From Prevotella sp. UBA2756 (GTDB lineage: Bacteria > Bacteroidota > Bacteroidia > Bacteroidales > Bacteroidaceae): a stretch of 64,000 bases of DNA. The stretch's first letter is position 1. Each line of letters starts with the position of its first letter. Both the position numbers and the translations under genes were made by a program. Positions 1 through 13,633 of the stretch are shown here, in pieces. The stretch spans positions 1 through 64,000 of the forward strand of contig DEJE01000001.1 of NCBI GenBank assembly GCA_002353205.1, written 5' to 3'. Under the pieces are notes generated by a model. It was not told where the DNA came from. It made no database searches and saw only the letters and a program-made list of their open reading frames with translations.

Positions 1-38
1 AATATCTGCGGATTTTAGGTATTTCACTCGATTTTCAG

Positions 39-47
39 TACCTTTGC
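39..47 (+). promoter_or_regulatory. Putative -7 element upstream of the GH30 gene
   Basis: TACCTTTGC matches the Bacteroidota -7 consensus TAnnTTTG and lies 18 bp before the start codon. A clear -33 TTTG at the right distance is not visible, so the assignment rests on one half of the promoter. Confidence 0.45.
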
Positions 48-65
48 AACAGTAATCAATTATTC

Positions 66-1574
66 ATGTCAATGAGAAAGATAATCTCCTTACTTCTGGC
101 GTTGGCAGCCTTCACGATTGTCAACGCTCGTTCCAAATTTACCATCACCGTGAGTAGTAATCGCCTTCAGACAATCACGGGTTTTGGCGCAGCCAGCTGC
201 GACGGAGCCATGAAACCGTTTGGCACCGATACGGGTCCCGTAAAAAAACTCTACGGAGATGAGTCTGTTGTTGGGCTTAACATCATGCGTATGGAGATTT
301 CTCCCAGTTTCACAGGCGACAACTGGGGCGACTACGACTGGAACGGCTCGTTACCCTCGGCCAAGATCGTGAAGGAGCGTGGTGGTATTGTTTTCGGTAC
401 GCCTTGGTCTCCACCAGGAGAGTACAAGACGAATGGTACAGCTCAGGGCGGCAATGCCGACGACCAAGGTAATCAGAGAGGTAAATTGCGGGAGGATTGC
501 TATGATAAGTTTTTCCCCTGGTTGAATACTTTCCTGGAGTGGATGCACGATCATGGTGTCGACGTTGATGCCGTGAGCATCCAGAATGAGCCTGACTGGT
601 GGGTCAACTATTCAGGCTGTCTCTATGATCCGGAGGATTTAGTGAAATTAGTCAAAAACTATGCTTATATGCTTGATCGCGAGAAGTATAAAGGAGTTAA
701 ACTCATCAGTGGCGAGAGTCTGGGCTTTACGCAGAACTATACCGACCCGCTGATGAATGATGCTACTTGTCGCGAGCAAATCGATATCGTTGCCGGTCAC
801 CTCTATGGACATGCTCCGCTGGACTATATGAAAAACTCGGCAAAACTTGCCAGACAATACGGTAAGGAAGTGTGGATGACGGAGCACTCGGTGTCGGACA
901 ATATCGGCGAACGTCTGCCCAACTGGAATGAGCAGTTGGAGTTTGCACGTGAGGTGAACGAGTGTATTCAAGCTGGAGGTACAGGCTATATCTATTGGTA
1001 TATGCGTGCTCATTGGGCCTTTGTAAGCACCGGTGAGTCGAAGTATGGTAGTGCTAATTCGAGAAAGAATCAACTGCTGCCCCGTGCATACGTGATGTCA
1101 CATTTTGCCAAGAATATCACAGGTTCCACGCTTTTGGAATCAACGAGCACCTACGATCTCACGACAAACGCCGCTCTTGAAGCTTCTGCTTTCATCAAAG
1201 GCGACTCACTCATCATCATGGCCATCAACTCCCATACATCTGATAGGGATTTCATCATCAAATTGCCTTACAGTGTTACAAGTGGCGAAATGTGGCTTTC
1301 ATGGGGCAATGAGGAAGATCAACTCTGTCAGAAAGAACCCATCGAAATCGCTGAGCCTTCGCAGAAACTGACTGTCGAACTGCCTGCGCTGAGTGTTTGC
1401 ACTTATATCTTCAAGATTCAGGACGATGGTACGGTCATTAAGGAACTGACGAATTCTGACAATTCCGGCTCCAAGACCTATTACGATCTACTCGGACGCC
1501 GACTTGACAAGCCCCAAGGCCTTTGTATTGAGAGATGGGCCGACGGCACTTCCAAGAAGTTGTTGATGAAGTAA
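66..1574 (+). CDS. Secreted GH30 family xylanase/glucuronoxylanase
   Basis: A signal peptide (residues 1 to about 21, ending VNA-R) precedes a GH30 (beta/alpha)8 domain. The acid/base lies in SIQNEPDWW (Glu175) and the nucleophile in WMTEHS (Glu273), with FGTPWSPPGEYK and GHLYGH also typical of the clan GH-A GH30 fold. GH30 members of this kind cut beta-1,4-xylan, often at glucuronic-acid-substituted sites; the exact specificity is not proved by sequence. A beta-sandwich follows at about 360-450, and the last 32 residues (YDLLGRRL ... DGTSKKLLMK) resemble the C-terminal sorting tails of type IX secretion substrates in Prevotella. ATG codons at 66 and 72 are both possible starts. The next gene begins 38 bp after the stop codon, so the two may be cotranscribed. 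Confidence 0.88.
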   Translation: MSMRKIISLLLALAAFTIVNARSKFTITVSSNRLQTITGFGAASCDGAMKPFGTDTGPVKKLYGDESVVGLNIMRMEISPSFTGDNWGDYDWNGSLPSAKIVKERGGIVFGTPWSPPGEYKTNGTAQGGNADDQGNQRGKLREDCYDKFFPWLNTFLEWMHDHGVDVDAVSIQNEPDWWVNYSGCLYDPEDLVKLVKNYAYMLDREKYKGVKLISGESLGFTQNYTDPLMNDATCREQIDIVAGHLYGHAPLDYMKNSAKLARQYGKEVWMTEHSVSDNIGERLPNWNEQLEFAREVNECIQAGGTGYIYWYMRAHWAFVSTGESKYGSANSRKNQLLPRAYVMSHFAKNITGSTLLESTSTYDLTTNAALEASAFIKGDSLIIMAINSHTSDRDFIIKLPYSVTSGEMWLSWGNEEDQLCQKEPIEIAEPSQKLTVELPALSVCTYIFKIQDDGTVIKELTNSDNSGSKTYYDLLGRRLDKPQGLCIERWADGTSKKLLMK

Positions 1575-1612
1575 AGACTTATTCAAGGTTTTCATTTTCG
1601 AACATTGACCTC

Positions 1613-3526
1613 ATGGATATAAAATCCGTTTTCAGCAAGCGTAAAGGTAGTGCCACGACATTGGTGTGGCTTTCTGCGCTGATCATCACAGCCGTTGTGC
1701 TGCTGGTCTGCGAGCGCCATGTAATGTGGAAGATTCAAGAGCAGAATCTGTTTTTGGACACTCCGTTGTTCTTCCGCCAACAAATGGTAGTGCCTGGCGG
1801 ACTGCTGACGTATGTGGGGAGTTTTCTCACCCAACTGCTGTATTACCCTGTGTTGGGAGTGGCAGTGCTATGCGTATGGTGGGGCCTTCTGTTAGAGATG
1901 ATGCGACGGACGTTCCATATCAGAGAGCCCTGGTCAATGTTGCTGCTTATACCGGTATCGCTATTGCTGATTGCCAATGTCGACATGGGGTATTGGATAT
2001 ATCCTATCAAACTGAAGGGCTGGTACTTTGATGCTACCGTGGGAGTGACGGTCGTTGTCGCCCTCTTGTGGGCTTTCCGTTTGTTGTCAGCCCGACGAAT
2101 GTGGCGACGTGTCCTTCTTGTGCTGACGACCGCTGTCGGCTATCCGTTGATCGGCTCGTATGCTCTGGCGGCAGTTGTGCTGATGGCTCTTTGGAGCTGG
2201 CGACTGGACGGCAACCGTTGGCAGGCCTTGACCGATAGCGTCATAGCCTTGCTGGCAGTGGTGGCAGTGCCTTTGCTTGCCTACCAGTATGTGTATTACC
2301 AGACGAACATGGTCAACCTGTGGTGGACAGCACTGCCTGTCTTCAAGATTCTTGAAGTGAATGCAGAGTATTACGTACCATACGTGTTGTTGGGTGCGAG
2401 CTTGGTCATTCTGGTGGTGTGTGGCAAGAAGAAAAAGAGTGTAAGTGTTGCGAAAGAAAGCCTTAAAGAATCGAAAGCTGACACGAGAAAAAAGAAGAAA
2501 GGTGCAACATCGAAGAAACTGCCAAAAGGTTGGTGGAAGAATGCCGTTGTTGCAGGAATGCTGGCAGCGATGGCGTTTGGCGTGTGGAGTGCGTGGATGA
2601 AGGACGAGAATTTCCATCGCGAGATAGCCATGGAGCGCCTTGTGGAGCAGACGCGCTGGGAAGACGTTTTGGAAGAAGCTGCCAAGCAGAAGGATATTCC
2701 GTCACGCTCGGTGGTGATGATGAGAAATCTGGCGCTGGCACGACTCGGCCGTCAGAGCACGGAGATGTATCGATACCCGAACGGCTCGAAGAAGCCTGCG
2801 TCGCCTTTCGCTCCTCCGTCATCGATGCTCGTCGGCAACATGATTTACTACCATTACGGCATGATGAACGACAGCCGCCACATGTGTATAGAAGGCGGTG
2901 TGGAGTATGGTTGGCGCGTGGAGCACCTGAAATATCTCGCCCGGTGTGCCATGATGTCAGGCGAGGTGAATGTCATGTACAAGTATACGGAGATTCTGAA
3001 GCACACCATGTTCCATGGCGAGTGGGCGAGCTGGCTGGAAACTTTGCAGCAGCAACCCGAGCTGAAGCGCAAGGACAGTGAGACGGGTCCCATCATGCAC
3101 ATGATGCATTATCCTGATGTTGTCGGAACCGACCATGGATACGCCGAGAAATACTTGATGAACCATCTGGCAGCCATGGATAGCGACGACCCTTATCTAC
3201 AAGAACAGTGCCTGCTTGCCGCTCTGTGGTCGAAGAACAGCAGCCTGTTCTGGCCTCGTTTTGCCAATTATCTCCGACAGCACCGCGGCGAACCCATTCC
3301 GCGCTATTACCTTGAGGCCGCCCTTCTCTTCGCCGACCTCGAGGGGAATGCTCCTTTCAGGGTGAACGTCGACGACTACATCAAGAAAACCTACAAGGAG
3401 TTTACCGGTCTGTTGCCCCAATATGATGGGAAAGATATCGAAGAGGTGCGCTCGGCATTATACCCGATGTTTGGCGACACGTACTTCTTCCAGTTCTTCT
3501 TGACCGACGACATATTATACATTTAA
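1613..3526 (+). CDS. Polytopic membrane protein, DUF6057-like, copy 1
   Basis: The N-terminal ~300 residues hold about eight to ten hydrophobic segments, including the stretch GGLLTYVGSFLTQLLYYP that recurs in the two paralogues further along the window. A Lys-rich linker (about residues 270-310) and another membrane segment lead to a soluble helical domain of ~300 residues resembling TPR-type repeats, ending with GDTYFFQFFL. I recognise it as resembling the uncharacterised DUF6057 family; no reaction is known to me. ATG 1613 is preferred over upstream in-frame codons, which would overlap the GH30 gene. The partner lipoprotein starts 18 bp downstream, and the same gene pair recurs at 37.7-44.0 kb, which argues for a joint function in the envelope. 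Confidence 0.8.
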   Translation: MDIKSVFSKRKGSATTLVWLSALIITAVVLLVCERHVMWKIQEQNLFLDTPLFFRQQMVVPGGLLTYVGSFLTQLLYYPVLGVAVLCVWWGLLLEMMRRTFHIREPWSMLLLIPVSLLLIANVDMGYWIYPIKLKGWYFDATVGVTVVVALLWAFRLLSARRMWRRVLLVLTTAVGYPLIGSYALAAVVLMALWSWRLDGNRWQALTDSVIALLAVVAVPLLAYQYVYYQTNMVNLWWTALPVFKILEVNAEYYVPYVLLGASLVILVVCGKKKKSVSVAKESLKESKADTRKKKKGATSKKLPKGWWKNAVVAGMLAAMAFGVWSAWMKDENFHREIAMERLVEQTRWEDVLEEAAKQKDIPSRSVVMMRNLALARLGRQSTEMYRYPNGSKKPASPFAPPSSMLVGNMIYYHYGMMNDSRHMCIEGGVEYGWRVEHLKYLARCAMMSGEVNVMYKYTEILKHTMFHGEWASWLETLQQQPELKRKDSETGPIMHMMHYPDVVGTDHGYAEKYLMNHLAAMDSDDPYLQEQCLLAALWSKNSSLFWPRFANYLRQHRGEPIPRYYLEAALLFADLEGNAPFRVNVDDYIKKTYKEFTGLLPQYDGKDIEEVRSALYPMFGDTYFFQFFLTDDILYI

Positions 3527-3544
3527 ACCTGCGCTTTGGATTTT

Positions 3545-5041
3545 ATGATGAGGAAAATATTTCTGTTTTTGTCGATAACAATGGTGGCGGTTGCCTGCCA
3601 GCCACGGCTGCCGGAAAGCTTCACAGAGTCAAACAAGCAGCCCGACATCTACCCTGACTATAAGGATGTGACAGTTCCGGTGAACATGGCACCGCTGACA
3701 TTCGAAATGGCGAACACTGTGGAACAGATGGTCGCACGTTTTTCCGTCGGCGATGAAGAGCTGATTTGTGACGGCAACAAGATTCAGCCCGGACGGGATG
3801 ATTGGCAACAGCTTGTATCAAAAGCTGTCGGCAAAAGCATCGGCGTTGAGGTGTACGCACGCAACGACGGCCAGTGGACGAAGTTCAAGCCGTTCAATAT
3901 CTACGTGTCGAAAGACAGCATCGATCCCTACCTGAGCTACCGGCTCATCTATCCCTCGTATGTCAGCTACGAAGAGCTCACTATCAGCCAGCGTTGTCTG
4001 GAAAACTATGACGAGAGCGTCATCTACGACAACATCCTGTGCAGCGAGGAAGGCAAGGGGCAGTGCATCAACTGCCACAACTATCAGCAGTATAATCCCA
4101 GACGGATGCAGTTCCATGCCCGACAGAACATGGGAGGAACCTTAATCGCATACGATGGGAAGATGCGGAAGATCAACATGAAGAACGATTCCATCCTCTC
4201 TGCCGGTGTGTACCCCGCCTGGCACCCGTCGCTCAACCTGATTGTCTATTCAACCAACAACACCGGGCAGACTTTCCAAGTCACTGACCCGAACAAAATT
4301 GAGGTGTTCGACACCGAGAGCGACCTGATAGCCTACGACGTCGAGCGCAACGAGGTGACCAACATTGAGAACGATACGACCGAGCTGGAGGTGTTTCCGA
4401 CATGGTCACCCGACGGCAAGACGCTCTACTACTGCAGTGCACACTTCGATTACAATGGCGCGCAGCACGGAAAGGAAATCATCCGTAGGCGGAAAGAGGT
4501 GAAGTATAACATCTACCGTAAGTCGTTCGACCCGCAGACGAAGACCTTCGGCGAGCGCGAACTGGTCTTCGACGCAGCAGCGCTCGACATGAGTGCCACG
4601 CTGCCAAGAGTTTCGCCCGACGGTCGTTGGCTCGTCTTTACGACGGGTAAGTATGGCGTGTTCCACATCTGGCACCGCGACGGCGACTTGTGGGCCATCG
4701 ACTTGAAGACAAACACCCCACGGCCGTTGCGCGAGATCAATTCAAACGACACCGAGAGCTACCACTCTTGGTCGTCGAACGGCCGGTGGCTCGTCTTCAG
4801 CAGCCGTCGATACGACGGTGAATATACGCGCCCCTTCTTCGCACACGTCGACGGCAACGGGCGTTGGTCGAAGCCCTTTGAACTGCCGTGCAGCGATCCC
4901 GATTATCACCGGCAGTTCATGAAGTGCTATAACGTGCCTGAGTTTATGAAAGGCCCCGTCGATGTCAGGCCGCAAGACTTCGCCGATGTCCTGAAAGGTG
5001 AAGCCATCCCCGTGAAGTATGTGCCGAAGTTGAGCCGTTAG
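3545..5041 (+). CDS. PD40 beta-propeller lipoprotein with a heme-c motif, copy 1
   Basis: The leader ends in a lipobox (VAVAC), so the protein should be lipid-anchored in the envelope. A conserved block (IYPDYKDVTVPVNMAPLTF) opens the mature protein. Residues 174-178 are CINCH, a CxxCH covalent heme-attachment motif, followed 12-16 residues later by MQFHAR, whose Met and His are also conserved in the two paralogues and could supply the second axial ligand. The rest carries TolB/PD40-type repeats (GVYPAWHPS, TWSPDGKTLYY, RVSPDGRWLVF, SWSSNGRWLVF), giving a beta-propeller. It follows its membrane partner closely and is probably cotranscribed. Electron transfer or a redox-dependent sensing role is inference only. 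Start is one of two tandem ATG codons (3545 or 3548). Confidence 0.82.
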   Translation: MMRKIFLFLSITMVAVACQPRLPESFTESNKQPDIYPDYKDVTVPVNMAPLTFEMANTVEQMVARFSVGDEELICDGNKIQPGRDDWQQLVSKAVGKSIGVEVYARNDGQWTKFKPFNIYVSKDSIDPYLSYRLIYPSYVSYEELTISQRCLENYDESVIYDNILCSEEGKGQCINCHNYQQYNPRRMQFHARQNMGGTLIAYDGKMRKINMKNDSILSAGVYPAWHPSLNLIVYSTNNTGQTFQVTDPNKIEVFDTESDLIAYDVERNEVTNIENDTTELEVFPTWSPDGKTLYYCSAHFDYNGAQHGKEIIRRRKEVKYNIYRKSFDPQTKTFGERELVFDAAALDMSATLPRVSPDGRWLVFTTGKYGVFHIWHRDGDLWAIDLKTNTPRPLREINSNDTESYHSWSSNGRWLVFSSRRYDGEYTRPFFAHVDGNGRWSKPFELPCSDPDYHRQFMKCYNVPEFMKGPVDVRPQDFADVLKGEAIPVKYVPKLSR

Positions 5042-5044
5042 CGG

Positions 5045-5112
5045 AACCCTCCAGATCTCCCCGAGGGGAGACTGTTGTTTTTTCCGTAGCCTTTTCCCCC
5101 CGATGGGGAAAA
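5045..5112 (-). repeat. GC-rich palindromic element, post-stop copy
   Basis: TCTCCCCGAGGGGAGA (5056-5071) is a 7+2+7 palindrome, followed by a second inverted repeat, TTTTCCCC/GGGGAAAA (5092-5112). It begins 3 bp after the stop codon of the lipoprotein gene. Its orientation is opposite to the copies found inside genes. Confidence 0.7.
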
Positions 5113-5146
5113 CCGAAGGCACGGTGGCCGACATGCAAAGATAGTG

Positions 5147-5186
5147 AAAAGGAGACCATCCCCCTGAGATGTGGTCTCCTTTTTTT
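5147..5186 (+). terminator. Rho-independent terminator
   Basis: The stem AAAAGGAGACC pairs with GGTCTCC plus a run of seven T. It ends the GH30-membrane protein-lipoprotein transcript. Confidence 0.85.
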
Positions 5187-5260
5187 GTGCTTAGCAGGCT
5201 TTAGCAACGTATTATAAAGTCCTTGCAACAAATCATAACATGCGGAATTTGAAGAATTGC

Positions 5261-7315
<2,055 letters not shown>

Positions 7316-7353
7316 CAGGTGACAATTAACTTATCAACTATTCATATTCAAGC

Positions 7354-7394
7354 GCGCGGCCACGTCCTGTTTGTCAGGAGTGGTCGCGTTTTTT
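7354..7394 (+). terminator. Rho-independent terminator
   Basis: A long stem (CGCGGCCACGTCCTG against CAGGAGTGGTCGCG, nearly complementary) is followed by six T. It lies 39 bp after the CE6-CE1 gene. Confidence 0.82.
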
Positions 7395-7542
7395 GTTCAT
7401 AATACTTGCTTTCGAAATCGCTTTTGTAAACAATTATAACCGAAAAATTGTGCACGGATTTTTTCCCGTTTTAGAGCGACGAAAGTTCTTGAAACGTCGA
7501 AAAATCCATTCAGAATCGCTGAAATTTTCGGCTTGATTTTCA

Positions 7543-7650
7543 AAATGAGCCATCTTACACTCCGAAATGAGCCATTTTGCTCTCCGAAATGACGCATTCT
7601 GCAAGTCAAAATGATGCATTCTGGAACGTAAAATGATTCATTTTGAAGGC
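7543..7650. repeat. Five-unit tandem array, 22-bp period
   Basis: Units start at 7543, 7565, 7587, 7609 and 7631, exactly 22 bp apart. Each begins AAATGAnnCATTnT, containing a small interrupted inverted repeat (AATG...CATT), followed by about eight variable bases. The last unit has the near-perfect palindrome AATGATTCATT. Confidence 0.8.
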
Positions 7651-8021
7651 ACGAAAAATGTAAAGAAAATACAAGTCCTTTCTTTCCAGCGTGTTACAAC
7701 TTTCGCGAGAATCGCTCATTTACGGCCATCGGATTTTTAATTCAGAAAGACGGCACTCTCAGAGGCTTAAAACGCACTTTTTGTCAGAAAAAATCAGTAT
7801 TCAGTAATCTTTTATCCGACAAGACGCTGCGGCGTTGATTCCCCAAAATGAGCAATCGAGACTGTCACCGCGGCTGTAAATGACATTTCAGATATGTTGG
7901 GATGACAAATTGAAAGGTAGAACCTGCTATATGTCGTTGTATGAACGGAAAAGAAGGGCTTATGTTACAATCGGGAATAAATGTGATACAAAGAGCCGGG
8001 CTTCATTGCCTTTTTTTTTCG

Positions 8022-8030
8022 TACATTTGC
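8022..8030 (+). promoter_or_regulatory. Putative -7 element for the GH43/GH10/GH8 run
   Basis: TACATTTGC fits the Bacteroidota -7 consensus and is 20 bp before ATG 8051. The -33 half is not clear. Confidence 0.5.
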
Positions 8031-8050
8031 AAACAAAAAAACACTTGCTT

Positions 8051-9724
8051 ATGATAGCTTTGCTTCGAGGTGTCAAAGTTTCTGTCTTACTGGCGACTCT
8101 TTTACTGATACCCAGCATTTCGTCAGCCGGTTCGGCCGACAAACCCGTCATCATGAATCCCATGATCTGGGCCGATGTTCCCGACCCCGACATCATTCGT
8201 GTGGATGATACCTTCTATCTCATGTCGACCACGATGCACCTGATGCCCGGTGCGCCTGTCATGAAGTCGAAGGACTTGATGAACTGGGAGACGGTAGGCT
8301 ATGTCTTCGACCGACTTACTGACTCTCCCAAGTACGACATGCTGCAAGGAACGGTTTACGGACGCGGACAGTGGGCCACGTCGCTGAAGTTTCATCAGAG
8401 TGCTGCCGACCGTAAGGCAGGCCGTCGCGGACGCTTCTACGCTCTCTTTGCCCCGAACGAGCGTGGCAGCATGGGCGACACGTATATTTGTTCGGCCGAG
8501 CATGCCGAGGGACCGTGGCAGGTGGTGTCGCGTCTGCGCCATTTCCACGACTGTTCGCTCTTCTTCGACGACGACGATCGCGTGTATGTCGTCTACGGCA
8601 CGGGCGAGCTGATGGAGCTGAAGCCCGACCTCTCCGATGTCATCGAGGGAACGCACAGGCAAATCTTCGAGCGCGAAGCCGACGAAACGGGGCTGTTGGA
8701 AGGCAGCCGTATGATCAAGCACAACGGCCGCTATTACTTGCTGATGATCTCGCACGTCTATGCGCCCGGACGTCATCGCCGCGAGGTATGCTACCGTGCC
8801 GACGACATCCGCGGTCCATACGAGAAGCAGGTGATACTGGAGTCCGACTACGGAGGATTCTCCTACGCCGGTCAGGGAACCATCGTCGATACGAAGGACG
8901 GCGATTGGTATGGCGTCATCTTCCAAGACAGGGGTGGGGTAGGGCGCGTCCCCTTGATCATGCCATGCCGCTGGATCGACGGTTGGCCGATGTTAGGCGA
9001 TGAGGACGGCCAGATTCCTGCACGCCTTCGGCCGCTGGTCAGCGGTCAGAAAGCGTCGTCGGTGGTCAGGAGTGATGACTTCAGCGATTCTCGCCTCGGC
9101 CTTCATTGGCAATGGAACCATAACCCTGTGGACAATGCGTGGACCCTGGACGAGCGACGGGGATGGCTGCGACTGAAGACGAGCCATGTGGCAGAGAATC
9201 TCTTCCTGGCGCGCAATACGCTGACGCAGAGGATGCCCGGTCCTGTGTGCAGCGGCATCGTGACGCTCGACGTGTCTCATCTCCGCGACGGCGATTGTGC
9301 CGGCTTTGCGGCCTTCAATAGCGACTCGGGCGTGCTGACGGTGAAGAAGAAAGGGCGCAGGCTGGTGCTTGAAGTGTCCGAGCAGTCGGTCACTCTCAGC
9401 GAGCGCGAGAAAGCTGTCGAACATGTTGAAGAGAAAGTGGTGTCGACCGTCGATCTGGGCAAGGCTTCGCGCATTTGGCTTCGCATCGACGGAGACTTCC
9501 GTCCACTCTCCGATCAGCCTGCCGGTTACGGAGGGCGCGACACGGCGAGCTTCTTCTACAGCCTCGACGGTCGGCAATGGACGGAGGTCTTGTCCGATTA
9601 TAAGCTGCGTTTCGATTGGCGGCGCTTCTTCATGGGCTCGAAGTTTGCCATCTTCTGTTATGCCACGAAGAAGACCGGCGGCTATGTGGACGTAGACAGT
9701 TTTGAATTGAAGAACGAGGATTAA
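8051..9724 (+). CDS. Secreted GH43 beta-xylosidase/alpha-L-arabinofuranosidase
   Basis: A signal peptide (about 1-26) precedes a five-bladed GH43 propeller opening with ADVPDPDIIRVDDTFYLMST, where the Asp pair holds the catalytic base; MHLMPGAPVMKSKDLMNW is typical of the GH43_12-like group. A C-terminal beta-sandwich (about 325-557, opening DDFSDSRLGLHWQWNHNP) is the usual GH43 accessory domain. It would release arabinose or xylose from xylan oligosaccharides. ATG 8051 is chosen because it opens directly into the signal peptide; a reading-frame extension back to 7880 has no leader character and overlaps the putative promoter. The GH10-CE1 gene follows after 29 bp. Confidence 0.87.
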   Translation: MIALLRGVKVSVLLATLLLIPSISSAGSADKPVIMNPMIWADVPDPDIIRVDDTFYLMSTTMHLMPGAPVMKSKDLMNWETVGYVFDRLTDSPKYDMLQGTVYGRGQWATSLKFHQSAADRKAGRRGRFYALFAPNERGSMGDTYICSAEHAEGPWQVVSRLRHFHDCSLFFDDDDRVYVVYGTGELMELKPDLSDVIEGTHRQIFEREADETGLLEGSRMIKHNGRYYLLMISHVYAPGRHRREVCYRADDIRGPYEKQVILESDYGGFSYAGQGTIVDTKDGDWYGVIFQDRGGVGRVPLIMPCRWIDGWPMLGDEDGQIPARLRPLVSGQKASSVVRSDDFSDSRLGLHWQWNHNPVDNAWTLDERRGWLRLKTSHVAENLFLARNTLTQRMPGPVCSGIVTLDVSHLRDGDCAGFAAFNSDSGVLTVKKKGRRLVLEVSEQSVTLSEREKAVEHVEEKVVSTVDLGKASRIWLRIDGDFRPLSDQPAGYGGRDTASFFYSLDGRQWTEVLSDYKLRFDWRRFFMGSKFAIFCYATKKTGGYVDVDSFELKNED

Positions 9725-9732
9725 TTAACTAA

Positions 9733-11916
<2,184 letters not shown>

Positions 11917-11941
11917 ACCATGACAATTCATCATCCGGACA

Positions 11942-13267
11942 ATGAGAAAAGCGTTCTTCCTTATTACATTATTATATATGGGCCTTCAGGTGCAGGCAGC
12001 AGGTTTCAAACCATGGACGAAAGGAGCCTTCGAGACACGGCAGTATCGCAATGTCTTTGCCGAAATGGGCTACTCACAGGCTGATATCGATGCCAAGGTG
12101 CAGCAAGTGTTCTACGAAGTGTTTCGTGGTCCCAACAAAGTCTACTTCGAAGTGGGCGACTCGATGGGCTATGTGTCGGACATCAAGAACCACGATGCGC
12201 GCACCGAGGGCATGAGCTACGGTCTGATGGTTGCCGTGCAGTTCGGCGAGAAGGATATCTTCGACCGCCTGTGGCGATGGAGCAAGCGTTACATGCAGCA
12301 CCAGTCGGGCCCCCGCGAGGGGTACTTTGCCTGGAGCTGCAAGACCGACGGCACGCGAAATGCAGAAGGATCAGCCTCCGACGGTGAGCTCTATTTCATC
12401 ACGGCGCTGATCTTTGCTTCCAACCGTTGGGGCAACGACACAGGAATCAACTACAAAGCAGAGGCACAGCATATCCTTGACTGCATCATGCCGCGCGAGA
12501 TTCCTGCCGATCCCAATGCACCAGCCTTTGGTCCTTTCGGCAATCAACAGGGACCGAGGAAGAGTTTTCTCATCGATCCGGAGACGAAACTCATCACGTT
12601 TACACCCGACGGCTTCGGTCAGCGGTTCACCGATCCCAGCTATCACATCCCCGCATTCTACGAGGTGTGGGCTCGGTGGGCTGATGACGGCCGTGCCGAC
12701 TTCTGGAACGAGTGTGCCCGGCGCAGTCGTGATTACCTTCACAAAGCATGCAACGACACAACGGGTCTGAATCCCGACATGACTCAGTTCGACGGTTCGC
12801 CGATGTCCGGCTGGGGCGGACGCCGTAACGGCGGTGCCAACTTCCGTTATGACTCATGGCGCGTGCCCATGAACATCGCGCTCGACTATGAGTGGAGCTG
12901 TGCCGACGGCGAGTGGCAGCGACAGTACGGCGAGAAGATTCAGAACTTCTTCTATTCCCAGGGCATCAACGATTTCGTCGACCAGTATCGAGTCGACGGG
13001 TCGTTGCCCTCCGAAGACGAGATACTGCCTGCGGGCGGCTCCGGCAAGGTGCTCCGTCACAGCATCGGCCTCGTAGCCACCACGGCCGCCGCCTCCATCA
13101 TGTGCCGTCATGCGAAGAGCCGTGAGTTCGTCGACGCCCTGTGGAATGCGAAACACGAGCCTTTCCCCGACGGCTATTTTGATGCCTATTACGATGGCCT
13201 GCTCCGTCTCTTCGCGTTTATGCACCTCAGCGGACGCTATCGTGTCATCTTCCCGGCTGGTGAATAA
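11942..13267 (+). CDS. GH8 reducing-end xylose-releasing exo-oligoxylanase
   Basis: A short signal peptide (about 1-19, ending QAA) precedes an (alpha/alpha)6 GH8 domain covering the rest of the 441 residues. DARTEGMSYG carries the acid Glu and GSASDGELYF the Asp typical of GH8; PDGFGQRFTDPSYHIPAFYE and GWGGRRNGGANFRYDSWR are further family blocks. Length and motifs fit the exo-oligoxylanase subgroup, which removes xylose from the reducing end of xylo-oligosaccharides; endoxylanase activity cannot be excluded. It follows the GH10-CE1 gene by 25 bp. Confidence 0.87.
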   Translation: MRKAFFLITLLYMGLQVQAAGFKPWTKGAFETRQYRNVFAEMGYSQADIDAKVQQVFYEVFRGPNKVYFEVGDSMGYVSDIKNHDARTEGMSYGLMVAVQFGEKDIFDRLWRWSKRYMQHQSGPREGYFAWSCKTDGTRNAEGSASDGELYFITALIFASNRWGNDTGINYKAEAQHILDCIMPREIPADPNAPAFGPFGNQQGPRKSFLIDPETKLITFTPDGFGQRFTDPSYHIPAFYEVWARWADDGRADFWNECARRSRDYLHKACNDTTGLNPDMTQFDGSPMSGWGGRRNGGANFRYDSWRVPMNIALDYEWSCADGEWQRQYGEKIQNFFYSQGINDFVDQYRVDGSLPSEDEILPAGGSGKVLRHSIGLVATTAAASIMCRHAKSREFVDALWNAKHEPFPDGYFDAYYDGLLRLFAFMHLSGRYRVIFPAGE

Positions 13268-13403
13268 ATGACATCGGGTAAGGGTTAAGAGGCACCGATC
13301 TTCCAGCGACATCTTCTTCAAAACAGTTAGAGTCAACTATAACGAGGGGGAAGAGAATGCCGATGACTTTATGATGAAAAAGGAATCCGTTCCGACATGT
13401 ATA

Positions 13404-13434
13404 GGAAATAGCGGGCTTGCAGTCCGCTATTTCC
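13404..13434 (+). terminator. Perfect 11-bp hairpin after the GH8 gene
   Basis: GGAAATAGCGG pairs perfectly with CCGCTATTTCC across a 9-nt loop. No T run follows, so it may be a 3'-stabilising or Rho-assisted structure rather than a classic terminator. Confidence 0.55.
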
Positions 13435-13509
13435 ATTCCCAACCGTTACTACTTTACAGATTGCAAAAAGCGTGTTACATGTAATAAGGAAGAAGGCGTG
13501 TTTTTTCTG

Positions 13510-13518
13510 TACCTTTGC
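13510..13518 (+). promoter_or_regulatory. Putative -7 element for the GH31-to-CE15 run
   Basis: TACCTTTGC matches the consensus and lies 115 bp before the GH31 start. It would transcribe the closely spaced side-chain enzyme genes that follow. Confidence 0.5.
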
Positions 13519-13633
13519 ATGCAAAGATGCCTGCAAGGCAGGTGTAGACGGTCGTCAGACCAGTAGCGGTTGGTACGTTGAATACCTACGCTGTGATTCA
13601 AATAGGTAAGATAATCATTGATAGTCAAACGAA

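Larger units (their letters stand above)
7316..8050. other. 735-bp intergenic region
   Basis: It holds the terminator at 7354-7394, a five-unit 22-bp array at 7543-7650 and a -7 element at 8022-8030. Between them is AT-rich sequence in which I see no gene; an open frame running into the GH43 gene from 7880 lacks a plausible leader until ATG 8051. Confidence 0.6.
13268..13633. other. 366-bp intergenic region
   Basis: Contains the hairpin at 13404-13434 and a -7 element at 13510-13518, followed by a leader of about 115 bp with the small inverted repeat TGCCTGCAAGGCA. No gene is seen. Confidence 0.6.

Noticed and set aside
1535..1612. Longer N-terminus for the first membrane protein
   Set aside because: It would overlap the GH30 gene by 40 bases and adds a polar stretch before the first membrane segment. 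ATG 1613 is more natural.
7543..7650. Array considered as a CRISPR
   Set aside because: The 22-bp period leaves no room for spacers of normal length, the units are degenerate, and no cas gene is present. The same applies to 27433-27542.
7880..8050. N-terminal extension of the GH43 gene
   Set aside because: The extra 57 residues are charged and have no leader character, and they cover the putative promoter. ATG 8051 opens directly into a signal peptide.
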